A DNA stretch of 33,045 nt from Candidatus Moraniibacteriota bacterium (GCA_030638895.1 DAOWDS010000056.1:1-33045); one strand, 5' to 3'. Counted from the stretch's first letter, positions 19,215 through 27,563 are shown. Notes: generated from the letters alone by a model not told the origin. Program-made: numbers and translations.

Positions 19215-19246
19215 ATAAAAGTATGCTAATCCGGTATACTTTTATT
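19215..19246 (+). terminator. AT-rich terminator after fusA
   Basis: ATAAAAGTAT (19215-19224) pairs with ATACTTTTAT (19236-19245) across an 11-nt loop, ending in a short T-rich stretch. Confidence 0.55.
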
Positions 19247-19366
19247 GTGCATTAGCTGCTTAAAATTTATTTTTTATAAACAAATAAAAAATCTAGTAAA
19301 ATCGCTATTTTGTATTTTAAAGGTCGAAATGTTTAATCATTAATTTTAAAAAGGAAAAAATATAAT

Positions 19367-21076
19367 ATGTTAAAAATAAAAAGTATGAAAAAACTATTGA
19401 GTATCGTAATGGTTTTTGCTTTTATTGTTAGCTTGCTTCTTACAAATGCTCCTTTTTCAGAAGCAACAGAAACAATGGTCAGCTCTGAAAACCAAATGCT
19501 TCATTTTGTAATGCAAGTTAGATGGGGGAATGTAATCGATGAATCTGAAAATATCGATAAAGCTAATTTTGACGGTTCTGTAAGTGTTTCTGAAAATGCC
19601 AAAGTAAGCCTTCAAAGAACATTGCTTTTTGAAAAACACAATGAAGACGCTGATAAAATTCTTTCTAAAAAAGATTCTGTTTCATGGACTTCTTTAATTT
19701 ATAATCATTATGACGGAGTAAAAGTCGCTGTTTCTTCGCCGGCTGACAATAATATCATAATAAATACTGTCGCTGGAAGTGTAACAAAAACCGCGCAAGA
19801 ACTTTATAATCTAACAGACCAGTATGTAGAAGATCTTGGAGATGGTAGAGAAATTGTGATTAATGTATATCCAGCGCAGAAAAACTCAAGCTTTTTCTTG
19901 AAAATTTTTTGGGGCAAGATTGATAAGCAGGAATATAATGAAAGAAGATGCGCTGCTGGGACAGAGGGAACAGCAAGGTGCTTGCTTCCGCTATTAAACG
20001 CTGATGGCTCATTTAAAATTGATAGCGGTGGAACGCTAAATCTTATAAAGCCATTGCGATTTGAATCTCCAGACAAGATAGAGTCTCAATCTGATACTGC
20101 AATAAGCTGGACATCCCGTCTTTATGGAGGAGTGGACGGAATTCTTGTTAACCTCAAATTGGACGCAGACGAGCTTGATGATGAAGATACTGTCACTATC
20201 ACTTTTAATAATCACGAAGGAGAAGATAAGTTTCCGAAAAATTATAGTATTTTAGATTTGTATCATAATCAATATACAGAAGATATTGTAGCGAGCGGAT
20301 ACGGAGTTGCTTTTCAGGTTTGGAAAAAAGCAAATAAGCATCTAATCAGAGTAAAAAACAAGATGACGGTTTATATGATTGAAGATGGCGTAAAGCAGCC
20401 CATTCCTTCAGAAGAAGTTTTGGCAAGCCAGGGCTTAACTTTTGATGATGTTGAAGTTATAGAGCAAGAAGAAGCTGACACATATGCTGATGGTGACGCG
20501 ATAAATTATGCCGATGGAACAATTGTTCAGGAAGAAGGGGCTCCGGAAGTTTATGTAATTGAAAATGGAGAGAAAAAACATATTCAAGATCCAAACGCTT
20601 TTACTAGCCTTGGCTATAGCTGGAGAAAAATTGTCAGAGTAAAATCTGGTATTTTGGGTCTTTATAGAAGCGGAGTCGCGATGCAAGCTAATTCAATTCA
20701 TCCCGAAGGAGCTTTAATTCGAGTGGCTGGAAATCCAAAGGTATATGTTATTGAAGGAGGAAAAAGAGTTCCAATTTCAGATATTCAACTTTTTAACGCT
20801 CGCAAATATGACTGGAGCAAAGTCCTTGTAGTCAACGAGAATCAGGCAAATAAATTTCAAATAGGGGAATCTTTAGCGTATCCGGACGGAAGCTTGCTTA
20901 AAGCTAAAAATGGCAAAATTTATATGATCAACCAGAACAAAAAACAGTGGATTAGGTCAGCGGATGATTTTAGAAAAGCAGGATATAAAGCGGAAAAAGT
21001 TCTTGATGTTGATGATTCTACATTAGAAAGCTTTAAAGATGGACTTGATGTTGTCGCGGACGATATTGTAGAATAA
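19367..21076 (+). CDS. Secreted protein with two tandem N-terminal domains and YPDG/VYVIE repeats
   Basis: 569 residues. Signal peptide: MKKLLSIVMVFAFIVSLLL after a short basic start, cleavage around SEA-TE. Residues about 45-150 and 180-300 look like two copies of one domain (VRWGNV...VSWTSLIYNHYDGVKVAV versus IFWGKI...ISWTSRLYGGVDGILVNL). The C-terminal half has about four copies of a roughly 50-residue unit (YxDGTxIxxxGxPxVYVIENGEKKHIQDPxAF...GYSWRKIVRV). The same unit recurs in the amidase-SpoIID protein just downstream. The likely place is the cell surface or the wall. An AAGGA lies 11 nt before ATG 19367; ATG 19385 is an alternative. Function unknown. Confidence 0.85.
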   Translation: MLKIKSMKKLLSIVMVFAFIVSLLLTNAPFSEATETMVSSENQMLHFVMQVRWGNVIDESENIDKANFDGSVSVSENAKVSLQRTLLFEKHNEDADKILSKKDSVSWTSLIYNHYDGVKVAVSSPADNNIIINTVAGSVTKTAQELYNLTDQYVEDLGDGREIVINVYPAQKNSSFFLKIFWGKIDKQEYNERRCAAGTEGTARCLLPLLNADGSFKIDSGGTLNLIKPLRFESPDKIESQSDTAISWTSRLYGGVDGILVNLKLDADELDDEDTVTITFNNHEGEDKFPKNYSILDLYHNQYTEDIVASGYGVAFQVWKKANKHLIRVKNKMTVYMIEDGVKQPIPSEEVLASQGLTFDDVEVIEQEEADTYADGDAINYADGTIVQEEGAPEVYVIENGEKKHIQDPNAFTSLGYSWRKIVRVKSGILGLYRSGVAMQANSIHPEGALIRVAGNPKVYVIEGGKRVPISDIQLFNARKYDWSKVLVVNENQANKFQIGESLAYPDGSLLKAKNGKIYMINQNKKQWIRSADDFRKAGYKAEKVLDVDDSTLESFKDGLDVVADDIVE

Positions 21077-21100
21077 ATTTTGTTTAAAATAGTAGTGAAA

Positions 21101-21132
21101 AAGAAGCTCCAAAGATCGGAGCTTCTTTTTAT
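21101..21132 (+). terminator. Rho-independent terminator
   Basis: AAGAAGCTCC-AAAGATC-GGAGCTTCTT, a 10-bp perfect stem, followed by TTT. Confidence 0.93.
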
Positions 21133-21139
21133 TTTCTTT

Positions 21140-21168
21140 TTGAATTAGTAAAACTTGAATATTATAAT
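21140..21168 (+). promoter_or_regulatory. Promoter of a very short transcript
   Basis: TTGAAT (21140-21145), a 17-nt spacer, and a perfect TATAAT (21163-21168), followed within about 20 nt by a terminator-like palindrome and no gene of size. Confidence 0.55.
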
Positions 21169-21192
21169 AATGGATAAAAAATGGAAATAGAG

Positions 21193-21230
21193 AACAGTAT
21201 GGTAATACATATTACCATACTGTTTTTGTT
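21193..21230. terminator. Perfect 14-bp palindromic hairpin with T-tract
   Basis: AACAGTATGGTAAT-ACAT-ATTACCATACTGTT followed by TTTGTT. It is an efficient-looking terminator placed directly after the promoter at 21140-21168. Together they would make an RNA of about 50 nt, with a 6-codon MDKKWK ORF overlapping its start. Confidence 0.75.
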
Positions 21231-21246
21231 TAAAATTTTTTGTTCT

Positions 21247-21298
21247 TTAAGTCTAATCAAAAAAAGTCGCAATTTAGTCTAATCCCAAAAAATCGCAA
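21247..21298 (+). repeat. Two tandem 26-bp copies (TTAGTCTAATCNNAAAAAATCGCAA)
   Basis: Copies at 21247-21272 and 21273-21298 differ at about four positions and are immediately adjacent. They are followed by an inverted repeat ATACTTTGA/TCAAAGTAT (21300-21329). No gene lies in 21231-21469. Confidence 0.7.
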
Positions 21299-21416
21299 TA
21301 TACTTTGATACTTGGGAGTTTCAAAGTATAGCAGCATTGTTGCTGATGATTAAATTTTGGTTTATTGAGACACTACTTTGTTTCTGTGAATTAACAAATC
21401 AGCAAGAATAAGCGCG

Positions 21417-21445
21417 TAGACTAAACGAAGAAAATTTGCTATAAT
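21417..21445 (+). promoter_or_regulatory. Probable promoter of the amidase-SpoIID gene
   Basis: A perfect TATAAT (21440-21445) with a weak TAGACT -35 (21417-21422), 17-nt spacer; 24 nt separate it from ATG 21470. Confidence 0.5.
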
Positions 21446-21469
21446 TATTGTAATAAACAAAGAATAATT

Positions 21470-24400
21470 ATGTCTCAAGTAAAGAAAAAACATATTTTAT
21501 CAAAAATTATAGCCTTACATTTATTAGTCGGCGTTTTTTTCGCGCCTTTTTCTTTTTTCGCGCAGGCTTCAGGTCCGATTGTTCCTAAAATAATTTCCAG
21601 GGCGGAATGGGGAGCGGATGAATCTAAGATGAACTGGCCGACAGAATACGCGCAAGTTGAAAAAATTGTTGTTCATCATACGGCAAGTTCAAATTTGGTT
21701 CCGGACTCGGACGGAAGTGGGGAATACAAAAGCATGATTGATAACATTTACAGTTATCATAACAGCAAGAAAACTTGGTATGACGATAACGGAGAATATA
21801 TAGGCTTTGGAGATGTTGGATATAATTATTTAATTGATCCTAATGGGAACATATATGAAGGAAGGTCTGGCGGAAACGGAGTCATAGCAGGACATGTCAA
21901 TAATTATAATATCGGAAGCGTCGGGATTGCGATTCTTGGAAGATATCAGCATTATATTAATAGTGAAAATAAAACTGTATTATCACATCCGATAACTTCT
22001 GTTATTAAAAAATCATTAGAGAATTTAATTGGCTGGCTTGCGGCGAATAATAGCATAGATTTAAATAAAATAAGTAATTTTCGAGGAAAAGATATTGATG
22101 GAGTAGTGGGACACAAAGAACTGGCTCCAACGATTTGTCCTGGAGACGAATTATATAAAGAATTAAGCTCAATACAAACTAACGCGAGCATTGTTAAAAA
22201 AGAATATAATCAATACGCTTATCAAATAGGCGGAGACAAATCTATTTATATTATTGAAGATGGATATAAAACAAAATTCAGTTCAAAAGACAAACTACCA
22301 AGTTCTTATAGAAGTAAAATCATAAAGCCGATCTCAAAATCACAGCTTGACGCGTATAAATATAAAAATATTGTTGTTTATCCAGACGGAAGCCTTCTCC
22401 AGGAACTCAATACAGCGAAGGTTTATTATTTGGAAAACGGGCAGAAAAGGTCAATGGAAATGACTGGAGAAGAATTTGCGAAAATGGGTTTTTCGTCAAG
22501 CGACATAAAAAAAGTTTTTGCAAGCGATTTGAAAATATATGAAAATGGAAAAATTATTAAGTATGTTGCTGACGGAGAATTATTAACGGATAAAAACGGA
22601 AATGTATTTTTGACGGAAGACGGAAAAAAAAGAAAATTTACTTCGGCGCAGATGTTTGAATATTTAAATTATGAATGGGAAAACATAAAAACGGATCCGT
22701 ATCTCAGTTTTTATCTAGAAGGTTTTAATATGATTTATCCCGACGGAACGTTGATTAGAGAAATAAATAAAAATGAAGTATATCTCGTCAAAGATAAGCA
22801 AAGAAAGAAAATTTTTTCAAACAGTCTGATGAGTGTTCTTGGATATAAGACAGAAGATGTTCTTTCTATAACAGAAGATGAATTTAATCATTTTCCAGAA
22901 GGAGAAATGGTTAAATATCCAGATGACACTTTAGTAAAAGCAGAAAATTTTCCTGTAATTTATCTTATTAACAATGGCAAGCGAAAAGAATTTACTTCTG
23001 CCGTACTTTTTGAAAAGTCTGGGTATAAATGGAAAGATATTATAAGAATAACAAAAGAGGAAATAAAAAATTATCCTCTGGATGGAAGGGTTTTATATCC
23101 AAATGGATCATTAATAAAATCCACGAACAATCCTGCCATATATCTATTGGAGTCCGATAAAAAAAGAATGATAACCTCAGATATTTTGTTTGAAAGATTA
23201 GAATATGATTGGTCTGATATTGTTTCGCTTAGTCCGAGCGAAATTGGAGAATATCAAGCTGGCAAAATTTTAACTTATCCCGACGGGACTTTAATCAAGA
23301 AAGAAGGATTTCCAGCGGTTTATAAAATTGAGGATGAAAAAAGAAAAGAATTTACATCGCTTGCTCTTTTTGAAAAAACTAATAGCAGATGGTCAGATGT
23401 TATAGTATTAAATAGCGAGGAGTTTTCAGTATATTTGGATGGAGGAAATCTAAAATATCCAGAAAGCGCTTTGATTAAAGAAAGGGGTGATGGTAAAATT
23501 TATGTAATTAAAGAGGGCGAAGCTGAATGGATTAAGACTGCGGAAGAATTTATTAAAGCAGGTCATAAGTGGTCTAATATTATTGAAATTTCAAAAGATG
23601 AGATGAAACTTTATATAACATCTAAAGAAGCGATTGACAAGTCGATCACGGACAATAAAGTTTCGGAAATTAATGATGAAAATAAACAAGATAGCTCTAG
23701 CCATCATGCTAGCATGCCAGACGGGCAGGAGACTGGATTCATCGATGATAATGACGAAGAGCCAAAAATGAGAGTTGCTATATATTCAGTTAAAAATAGC
23801 GATGAAGATATTATTATTACGGCAAATGGCGCCTATTCTGTGAATTATTATAATTCAGACGGAACAATAAATAAAACTGAAGAAAAATCAGCAAATGAGC
23901 AAACAACGATTCAATATTTTAGCTCGGATTCTTATGTAAGATTTATTCCTTCTCTGGAAAATGTAATTTTGAAAGTTTTAACATATAACGATTTATCATG
24001 GAATAAAGCTGTGAACGATAATGAATTTAGAGGAAATATTGAAATCAAATATTCAAACATATCACAGAAATTATGGGTTATAAACGAATTATCTTTAGAG
24101 GATTATGTTAATGGAATAGCCGAAGCTTTAAATGACAGTCCGGAAGAATATCTTAGATCTTTTGGCGTGATTGCAAGAACTTACGCAATGTATTATATTA
24201 AAAAAGGAGGCAAGCATTCTGGCGAGCCGTTTCATTTGAAAAACAGTAGAAATGGAAATGGAAACGATCAAGTTTACAAGGGATATAACTTTGAGACGAG
24301 AGCCCCAAAAATTGTTGCGGCCAATAAATCAACAGCGGGTTATATAATTAATTATTATTATAATAATAATAATAAACCAATCGTCGCGGCGTATTCTTCA

Positions 24401-24649
24401 GATTCCGGAGGAACGACGAAAAATGCCTGTGATGTTTTAAGCAAGACATATTGCGGTGATGAGTATGCGTATCTCCATGGCGGAGTGGAAGACCCAGAAA
24501 ACACAGCGCACAATCAGATAAAAATTTCCGCAAGCCACGGCGCTGGAATGAGCGCTGTAGGAGCATATCAAATGGCTATGGACGGAAGTTTATGGCAAGA
24601 TATTATAAAACATTATTATATGGGAGTTGAGATTGAGAAGTATTATTAA
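21470..24649 (+). CDS. Secreted peptidoglycan hydrolase: PGRP/amidase_2 domain, repeat region and SpoIID domain
   Basis: 1059 residues. The signal peptide ends FFAQA-SG (about 33). Residues about 40-235 are a PGRP/amidase_2 domain (ISRAEWGADES; zinc ligands in IVVHHTASS and VGHKELAPTICPGDELY), predicted to cut the MurNAc-L-Ala bond. About 245-740 are eight or nine repeats (YPDGTLIREINKNEVYLVKD, KRKEFTSAVLFEKSGYKWKD) like those of the preceding gene. After a low-complexity linker, about 830-1059 is a SpoIID/LytB domain (LSLEDYVNGIAEALNDSPEE, SFGVIARTYAMYYI, AAYSSDSGG, ASHGAGMSAVGAYQMA). SpoIID enzymes are lytic transglycosylases; a candidate catalytic Glu is the one in GIAE. One protein would thus cleave both glycan and peptide links, suiting wall remodelling or prey/host wall attack. 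ATG start, no SD. Confidence 0.92.
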   Translation: MSQVKKKHILSKIIALHLLVGVFFAPFSFFAQASGPIVPKIISRAEWGADESKMNWPTEYAQVEKIVVHHTASSNLVPDSDGSGEYKSMIDNIYSYHNSKKTWYDDNGEYIGFGDVGYNYLIDPNGNIYEGRSGGNGVIAGHVNNYNIGSVGIAILGRYQHYINSENKTVLSHPITSVIKKSLENLIGWLAANNSIDLNKISNFRGKDIDGVVGHKELAPTICPGDELYKELSSIQTNASIVKKEYNQYAYQIGGDKSIYIIEDGYKTKFSSKDKLPSSYRSKIIKPISKSQLDAYKYKNIVVYPDGSLLQELNTAKVYYLENGQKRSMEMTGEEFAKMGFSSSDIKKVFASDLKIYENGKIIKYVADGELLTDKNGNVFLTEDGKKRKFTSAQMFEYLNYEWENIKTDPYLSFYLEGFNMIYPDGTLIREINKNEVYLVKDKQRKKIFSNSLMSVLGYKTEDVLSITEDEFNHFPEGEMVKYPDDTLVKAENFPVIYLINNGKRKEFTSAVLFEKSGYKWKDIIRITKEEIKNYPLDGRVLYPNGSLIKSTNNPAIYLLESDKKRMITSDILFERLEYDWSDIVSLSPSEIGEYQAGKILTYPDGTLIKKEGFPAVYKIEDEKRKEFTSLALFEKTNSRWSDVIVLNSEEFSVYLDGGNLKYPESALIKERGDGKIYVIKEGEAEWIKTAEEFIKAGHKWSNIIEISKDEMKLYITSKEAIDKSITDNKVSEINDENKQDSSSHHASMPDGQETGFIDDNDEEPKMRVAIYSVKNSDEDIIITANGAYSVNYYNSDGTINKTEEKSANEQTTIQYFSSDSYVRFIPSLENVILKVLTYNDLSWNKAVNDNEFRGNIEIKYSNISQKLWVINELSLEDYVNGIAEALNDSPEEYLRSFGVIARTYAMYYIKKGGKHSGEPFHLKNSRNGNGNDQVYKGYNFETRAPKIVAANKSTAGYIINYYYNNNNKPIVAAYSSDSGGTTKNACDVLSKTYCGDEYAYLHGGVEDPENTAHNQIKISASHGAGMSAVGAYQMAMDGSLWQDIIKHYYMGVEIEKYY

Positions 24650-24742
24650 ATTAAATTGTTGTATTGCTAAATTGTTACACCATTTTTAGTTTAATTGAAA
24701 TATTCTGATGATTTATGGTTTTATTGATTGTAACAGACAGAA

Positions 24743-24768
24743 GATTCTGAACTACATTCAGAATGACA
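24743..24768. repeat. Short dispersed palindromic element (inverted copy)
   Basis: GATTCTGAACTACATTCAGA followed by ATGACA contains ATTCTGAA-CTACA-TTCAGAAT, the reverse-orientation copy of the element at 11911-11940. The same gap also has AAATTAAATTGTTGTATTG (24653-24668 area), repeated upstream of the radical SAM gene near 28640. Confidence 0.7.
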
Positions 24769-24831
24769 AGACGATTAAGTTTAAAATAATGCTGCTATAT
24801 TTAATATAAATAAAATATTAACATAAAAAAT

Positions 24832-25182
24832 ATGAAAAAAGCCATAAAAAAAATATTAATATCTTGTAATGTTTTTGTTTCTTTACTTGTTGTTGGAATA
24901 AATAATGTTAGCGCGCAAGTTTCCGTTAATATATCAAATCCGATCGTGACTAGTGATTTTGCTACGCTTGTCGCAAATTTTTTAAAATGGATTTTGTCTG
25001 TTGCTGGAGCCTTAACTCTTCTTATGCTTGTTACTGGAGGAGTTCTTTATATAACATCATCTGGAAATGAACAGAAAGTTGAAATTGCAAAGAAAATAGT
25101 TACTTGGACTATTTTAGGATTGATTTTAATTCTTGCTTCGTATGCAATAATAGTCGTGCTGGATACGATTTTAACCGTGTAG
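24832..25182 (+). CDS. TrbC/VirB2-like small pilin-type membrane protein
   Basis: 116 residues. A signal peptide (ILISCNVFVSLLVVGINNVSA-Q) is followed by two membrane helices (WILSVAGALTLLMLVTGGVLYI and IVTWTILGLILILASYAIIV) separated by the loop TSSGNEQKVEIAKK. This layout is the VirB2/TrbC pilin pattern, very common as isolated small genes in CPR genomes. No other type IV secretion genes are in the window, so whether it builds a pilus is open. ATG start without SD. Confidence 0.8.
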   Translation: MKKAIKKILISCNVFVSLLVVGINNVSAQVSVNISNPIVTSDFATLVANFLKWILSVAGALTLLMLVTGGVLYITSSGNEQKVEIAKKIVTWTILGLILILASYAIIVVLDTILTV

Positions 25183-25230
25183 CATAAATTTTAAGGACTT
25201 GCTATAAATAATTAATTTTAATTTTGACTT

Positions 25231-26130
25231 ATGCCAAAAAAAGTTTATATCATTATCTTAAATTGGAACAACGAAGAAGATACTATTGAATGCATAAGAT
25301 CTCTTAAAAAAATAAACTATAATGATTATAAAATTATAATCGTTGATAATGGTTCAGAAGAGAAATCTGTATTAAAAATAAAAAAACAATATTCTGAAAT
25401 ATGTATTATTAAGAACAAAAAAAATCTTGGTTTTGCTGGTGGCAATAATATTGGTATAAAATACGCGATTAATAATGGAGCTGATTATGTTTTACTTATA
25501 AATAATGATACAATTGTTGATGAAGACTTTTTAAATAAACTAGTTGAAGCGGGGGATTCAAACGAAAGTGTCGGTCTTGTTGGCTCAAAAATATATTTTT
25601 ATAGCGAGCCAAACAGAATCTGGTTTGCGGGAGGAAAGGTTAATTGGCTGAAAAATAAAGGAACACATATTGGATTAGATGAAATTGACAAAGGTCAGTA
25701 TGACAAGATTAACGATGTCGGCTATCTGACCGGCTGTTGCTTATTAATTAAAAGAGAGGTTATTGAGCAAATAGGCGCATTGAAAGAAGATTATTTTCTT
25801 TATTATGAAGATACTGATTTTTCGCTTCGAGCGCGAAATATTGGATATAAATGCGTGTATGTTCCAGAATCAAAAATTTATCACAAAATTTCAAGGTCAA
25901 CTAAACCAGGTTCCGCAAGCTATGTTTATTATCATGCCAGAAACGGCCTTGTTATGGCAAAACGAACAGGTTCATTTTTAAATAAAATTATTTTATATCC
26001 CTATTGCTTATTTTTGTTTTTAAAGCAGATTATTAAAATTATTTTTATTGCCACAAAAAGAGAATGGGCATTCGCAGTTTTGAAAGGAGAAAAAGATTTT
26101 TTATTGGGGAAAATGGGAAAAGCGAAATAG
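25231..26130 (+). CDS. Family 2 glycosyltransferase (rhamnosyltransferase-like)
   Basis: 299 residues with a GT-A fold: ILNWNNEEDTIECIRSLKK, IVDNGS, NLGFAGGNNIGI, the metal-binding LLINNDT, GCCLLIKREV and the acceptor-side FLYYEDTDFSLRARNIGYKC. A hydrophobic stretch near residue 255 (IILYPYCLFLFLKQIIKIIF) suggests membrane contact. It resembles WbbL/RfbN-type enzymes that add sugars to surface polysaccharide; donor and acceptor cannot be read from sequence. It starts with ATG 48 nt after the pilin gene and may be co-transcribed with it. Confidence 0.9.
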   Translation: MPKKVYIIILNWNNEEDTIECIRSLKKINYNDYKIIIVDNGSEEKSVLKIKKQYSEICIIKNKKNLGFAGGNNIGIKYAINNGADYVLLINNDTIVDEDFLNKLVEAGDSNESVGLVGSKIYFYSEPNRIWFAGGKVNWLKNKGTHIGLDEIDKGQYDKINDVGYLTGCCLLIKREVIEQIGALKEDYFLYYEDTDFSLRARNIGYKCVYVPESKIYHKISRSTKPGSASYVYYHARNGLVMAKRTGSFLNKIILYPYCLFLFLKQIIKIIFIATKREWAFAVLKGEKDFLLGKMGKAK

Positions 26131-26167
26131 AAATAGTTTCAAACTTACTTACACAAAAGATAAAAAA

Positions 26168-26196
26168 TTGACATTTTTTATTTTTTATAATAATAT
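26168..26196 (+). promoter_or_regulatory. Promoter of the two-TM protein gene
   Basis: TTGACA (26168-26173), a 17-nt spacer, and TAATAT (26191-26196). The predicted start of transcription, about 26203, lies just ahead of GGAGGG. Confidence 0.8.
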
Positions 26197-26223
26197 CATT
26201 TTAGGATAATGGAGGGAAGTAGA

Positions 26224-26625
26224 TTGATAAATCCAAATGCAAAAAAATTAAATCTGGAAATAGATGAAGCAATAAGAGTTACTGAAGATTGTTTAAAGGA
26301 GAAAAAAGCAAAATTTCAATGCAATTTTAGAAAAATAATTTTTCTTCGTATTGCATGTTTGGCTATTTCAATGATAATTGTTTTTTACGTTTTTATTATT
26401 GAAAAAGAATTTAATTTATTTTATATAACATTGTCATACTTTCATGCGTTGTTGATTGTTGCGATTTCTATGGTCATCATTTTTATATCTTCATATGTTG
26501 TCAAAAAAGACATGGTTTATATGAATAACCTGCTTGAAGATATAGAATCTCTAAAATGGCTTAAAACAAGGACTCAAACGCAAAAAATATGGTTGATAGA
26601 GTTAAAAAATAGCACCACAAAATAA
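26224..26625 (+). CDS. Two-TM membrane protein of unknown function, TTG start
   Basis: The tracked ORF begins at ATG 26209, but GGAGGG (26211-26216) lies within its first codons and 8 nt before TTG 26224, and transcription should begin near 26203. TTG 26224 (MINPNAKKLNLEIDEA, 133 residues) is therefore the better start. A charged N-terminal helix precedes two membrane segments (IACLAISMIIVFYVFII and LIVAISMVIIFISSYVV), followed by a cytoplasmic coiled-coil-like tail. No family recognised. It is a single-gene unit with its own promoter and terminator. Confidence 0.7.
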   Translation: MINPNAKKLNLEIDEAIRVTEDCLKEKKAKFQCNFRKIIFLRIACLAISMIIVFYVFIIEKEFNLFYITLSYFHALLIVAISMVIIFISSYVVKKDMVYMNNLLEDIESLKWLKTRTQTQKIWLIELKNSTTK

Positions 26626-26626
26626 A

Positions 26627-26660
26627 AAAAGAGTTATTTGAACTCTTTTCTTTTTATTTT
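26627..26660 (+). terminator. Rho-independent terminator
   Basis: AAAAGAGTT-ATTTG-AACTCTTTT followed by CTTTTTATTTT. Confidence 0.85.
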
Positions 26661-26719
26661 AGGACTTACGTGTTTGCAGGTGTCCGACACCTTAAATATG
26701 ACAAATACGTAAGTCCTAA
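26659..26719. repeat. 61-bp nested palindrome, MITE- or REP-like
   Basis: Outer arms TTAGGACTTACGTGTTTG (26659-26676) and CAAATACGTAAGTCCTAA (26702-26719) match at 17 of 18 positions. Inside is a second hairpin, AGGTGTC-C-GACACCT (26678-26692). It sits between convergent genes. The structure resembles a small non-autonomous palindromic element. Confidence 0.75.
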
Positions 26720-26735
26720 TTCAATAAAAAAATAA

Positions 26736-27524
26736 TTAAAACTTAAATTTTCCCACTAAATACCCAACTCCAAATGGTCCTTCGTAGCTTAATTTTTCAA
26801 ATTTATATTTCAAGTTTGATAGAGCGCCGAGCAAAATTATAATAGACCGCAATCCGCATTCTCCAGCTTCTTCAACTAAAGTTGAATCCAAGTTTAATAT
26901 TTCGTCAACTTTATTTTTCTCCAGCAGCTCTATCAAAAGCTCATCAAACTTTTTTCCTTCTGGGGAATATCCAGCAGGCGCTCCGGACGTTAGGCGATGA
27001 GAAAGATCGCCACTGGCGACCAGGGCAACATTTTTTTTCACGCTTTCTATAATTTCATAAATTGTTTCTCCAAATTCAAAATGTTTCTGATAATCAACAT
27101 AACAAAAAGCCATTGAAACAAGTTTGCTTTTAGAAATATGTTTTTTGAGAAAAAATAGTGGAACCATAACTCCATAGTCAATAGAAATGCCATCGCCAAC
27201 AAGCTCAATCGGTATATCCCTTGAATCCGTGGCGCTTTTTATACTTGCTCCTAAATCAATGTCATTTTCAATTTCCATTGAAGTATTATCGCCAAATTGC
27301 GAAAAATCGCCACGAAGATATTTTGCGCTATTTATAGACATAGCATCTATTTGAACATGACCGTGAGGGGAAATGATAATAATGGTATCAATTTCTTTTT
27401 TTTTGATTTGATTTCCAAGCTCGTTCATAGCGCGCGCGGTTGATTTAATTCGCGCAAAATAATCTTTTCCAATAGAAGGAATTAAAAGCGGGGGATGAGG
27501 GCAAATTGAAGCGAATTTTAACAT
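26736..27524 (-). CDS. LigB-like class III extradiol dioxygenase-fold protein (AmmeMemoRadiSam component)
   Basis: 262 residues. Motifs are FASICPHPPLLIPSIGKD at the N-terminus, IIIISPHGHV, LVASGDLSHRL and the C-terminal YEGPFGVGYLVG. These match the LigB family (COG3885 type) that is often fused to AMMECR1 and linked to the MEMO and radical SAM proteins of the AmmeMemoRadiSam set. The His residues of the metal site appear to be kept. Here the AMMECR1 part is absent. Its stop is close to the MITE-like palindrome. It lies 96 bp downstream of the radical SAM gene on the same strand. Substrate unknown. Confidence 0.82.
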   Translation of the reverse strand: MLKFASICPHPPLLIPSIGKDYFARIKSTARAMNELGNQIKKKEIDTIIIISPHGHVQIDAMSINSAKYLRGDFSQFGDNTSMEIENDIDLGASIKSATDSRDIPIELVGDGISIDYGVMVPLFFLKKHISKSKLVSMAFCYVDYQKHFEFGETIYEIIESVKKNVALVASGDLSHRLTSGAPAGYSPEGKKFDELLIELLEKNKVDEILNLDSTLVEEAGECGLRSIIILLGALSNLKYKFEKLSYEGPFGVGYLVGKFKF

Positions 27525-27534
27525 AGATTTAGAT

Positions 27535-27563
27535 TAGGAATTAAGAATCAAGAATCAAGAATT
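27535..27563. repeat. Short direct repeats of AAGAATC between the two AmmeMemoRadiSam genes
   Basis: AGGAATTAAGAATCAAGAAT followed by CAAGAATTA shows about three head-to-tail copies of a 7-nt unit, one of the small AT-rich tandem repeats seen in several gaps here. Confidence 0.5.

Noticed and set aside
21247-21298. Possible CRISPR array
   Set aside because: Only two copies, directly adjacent with no spacer, and no cas genes.
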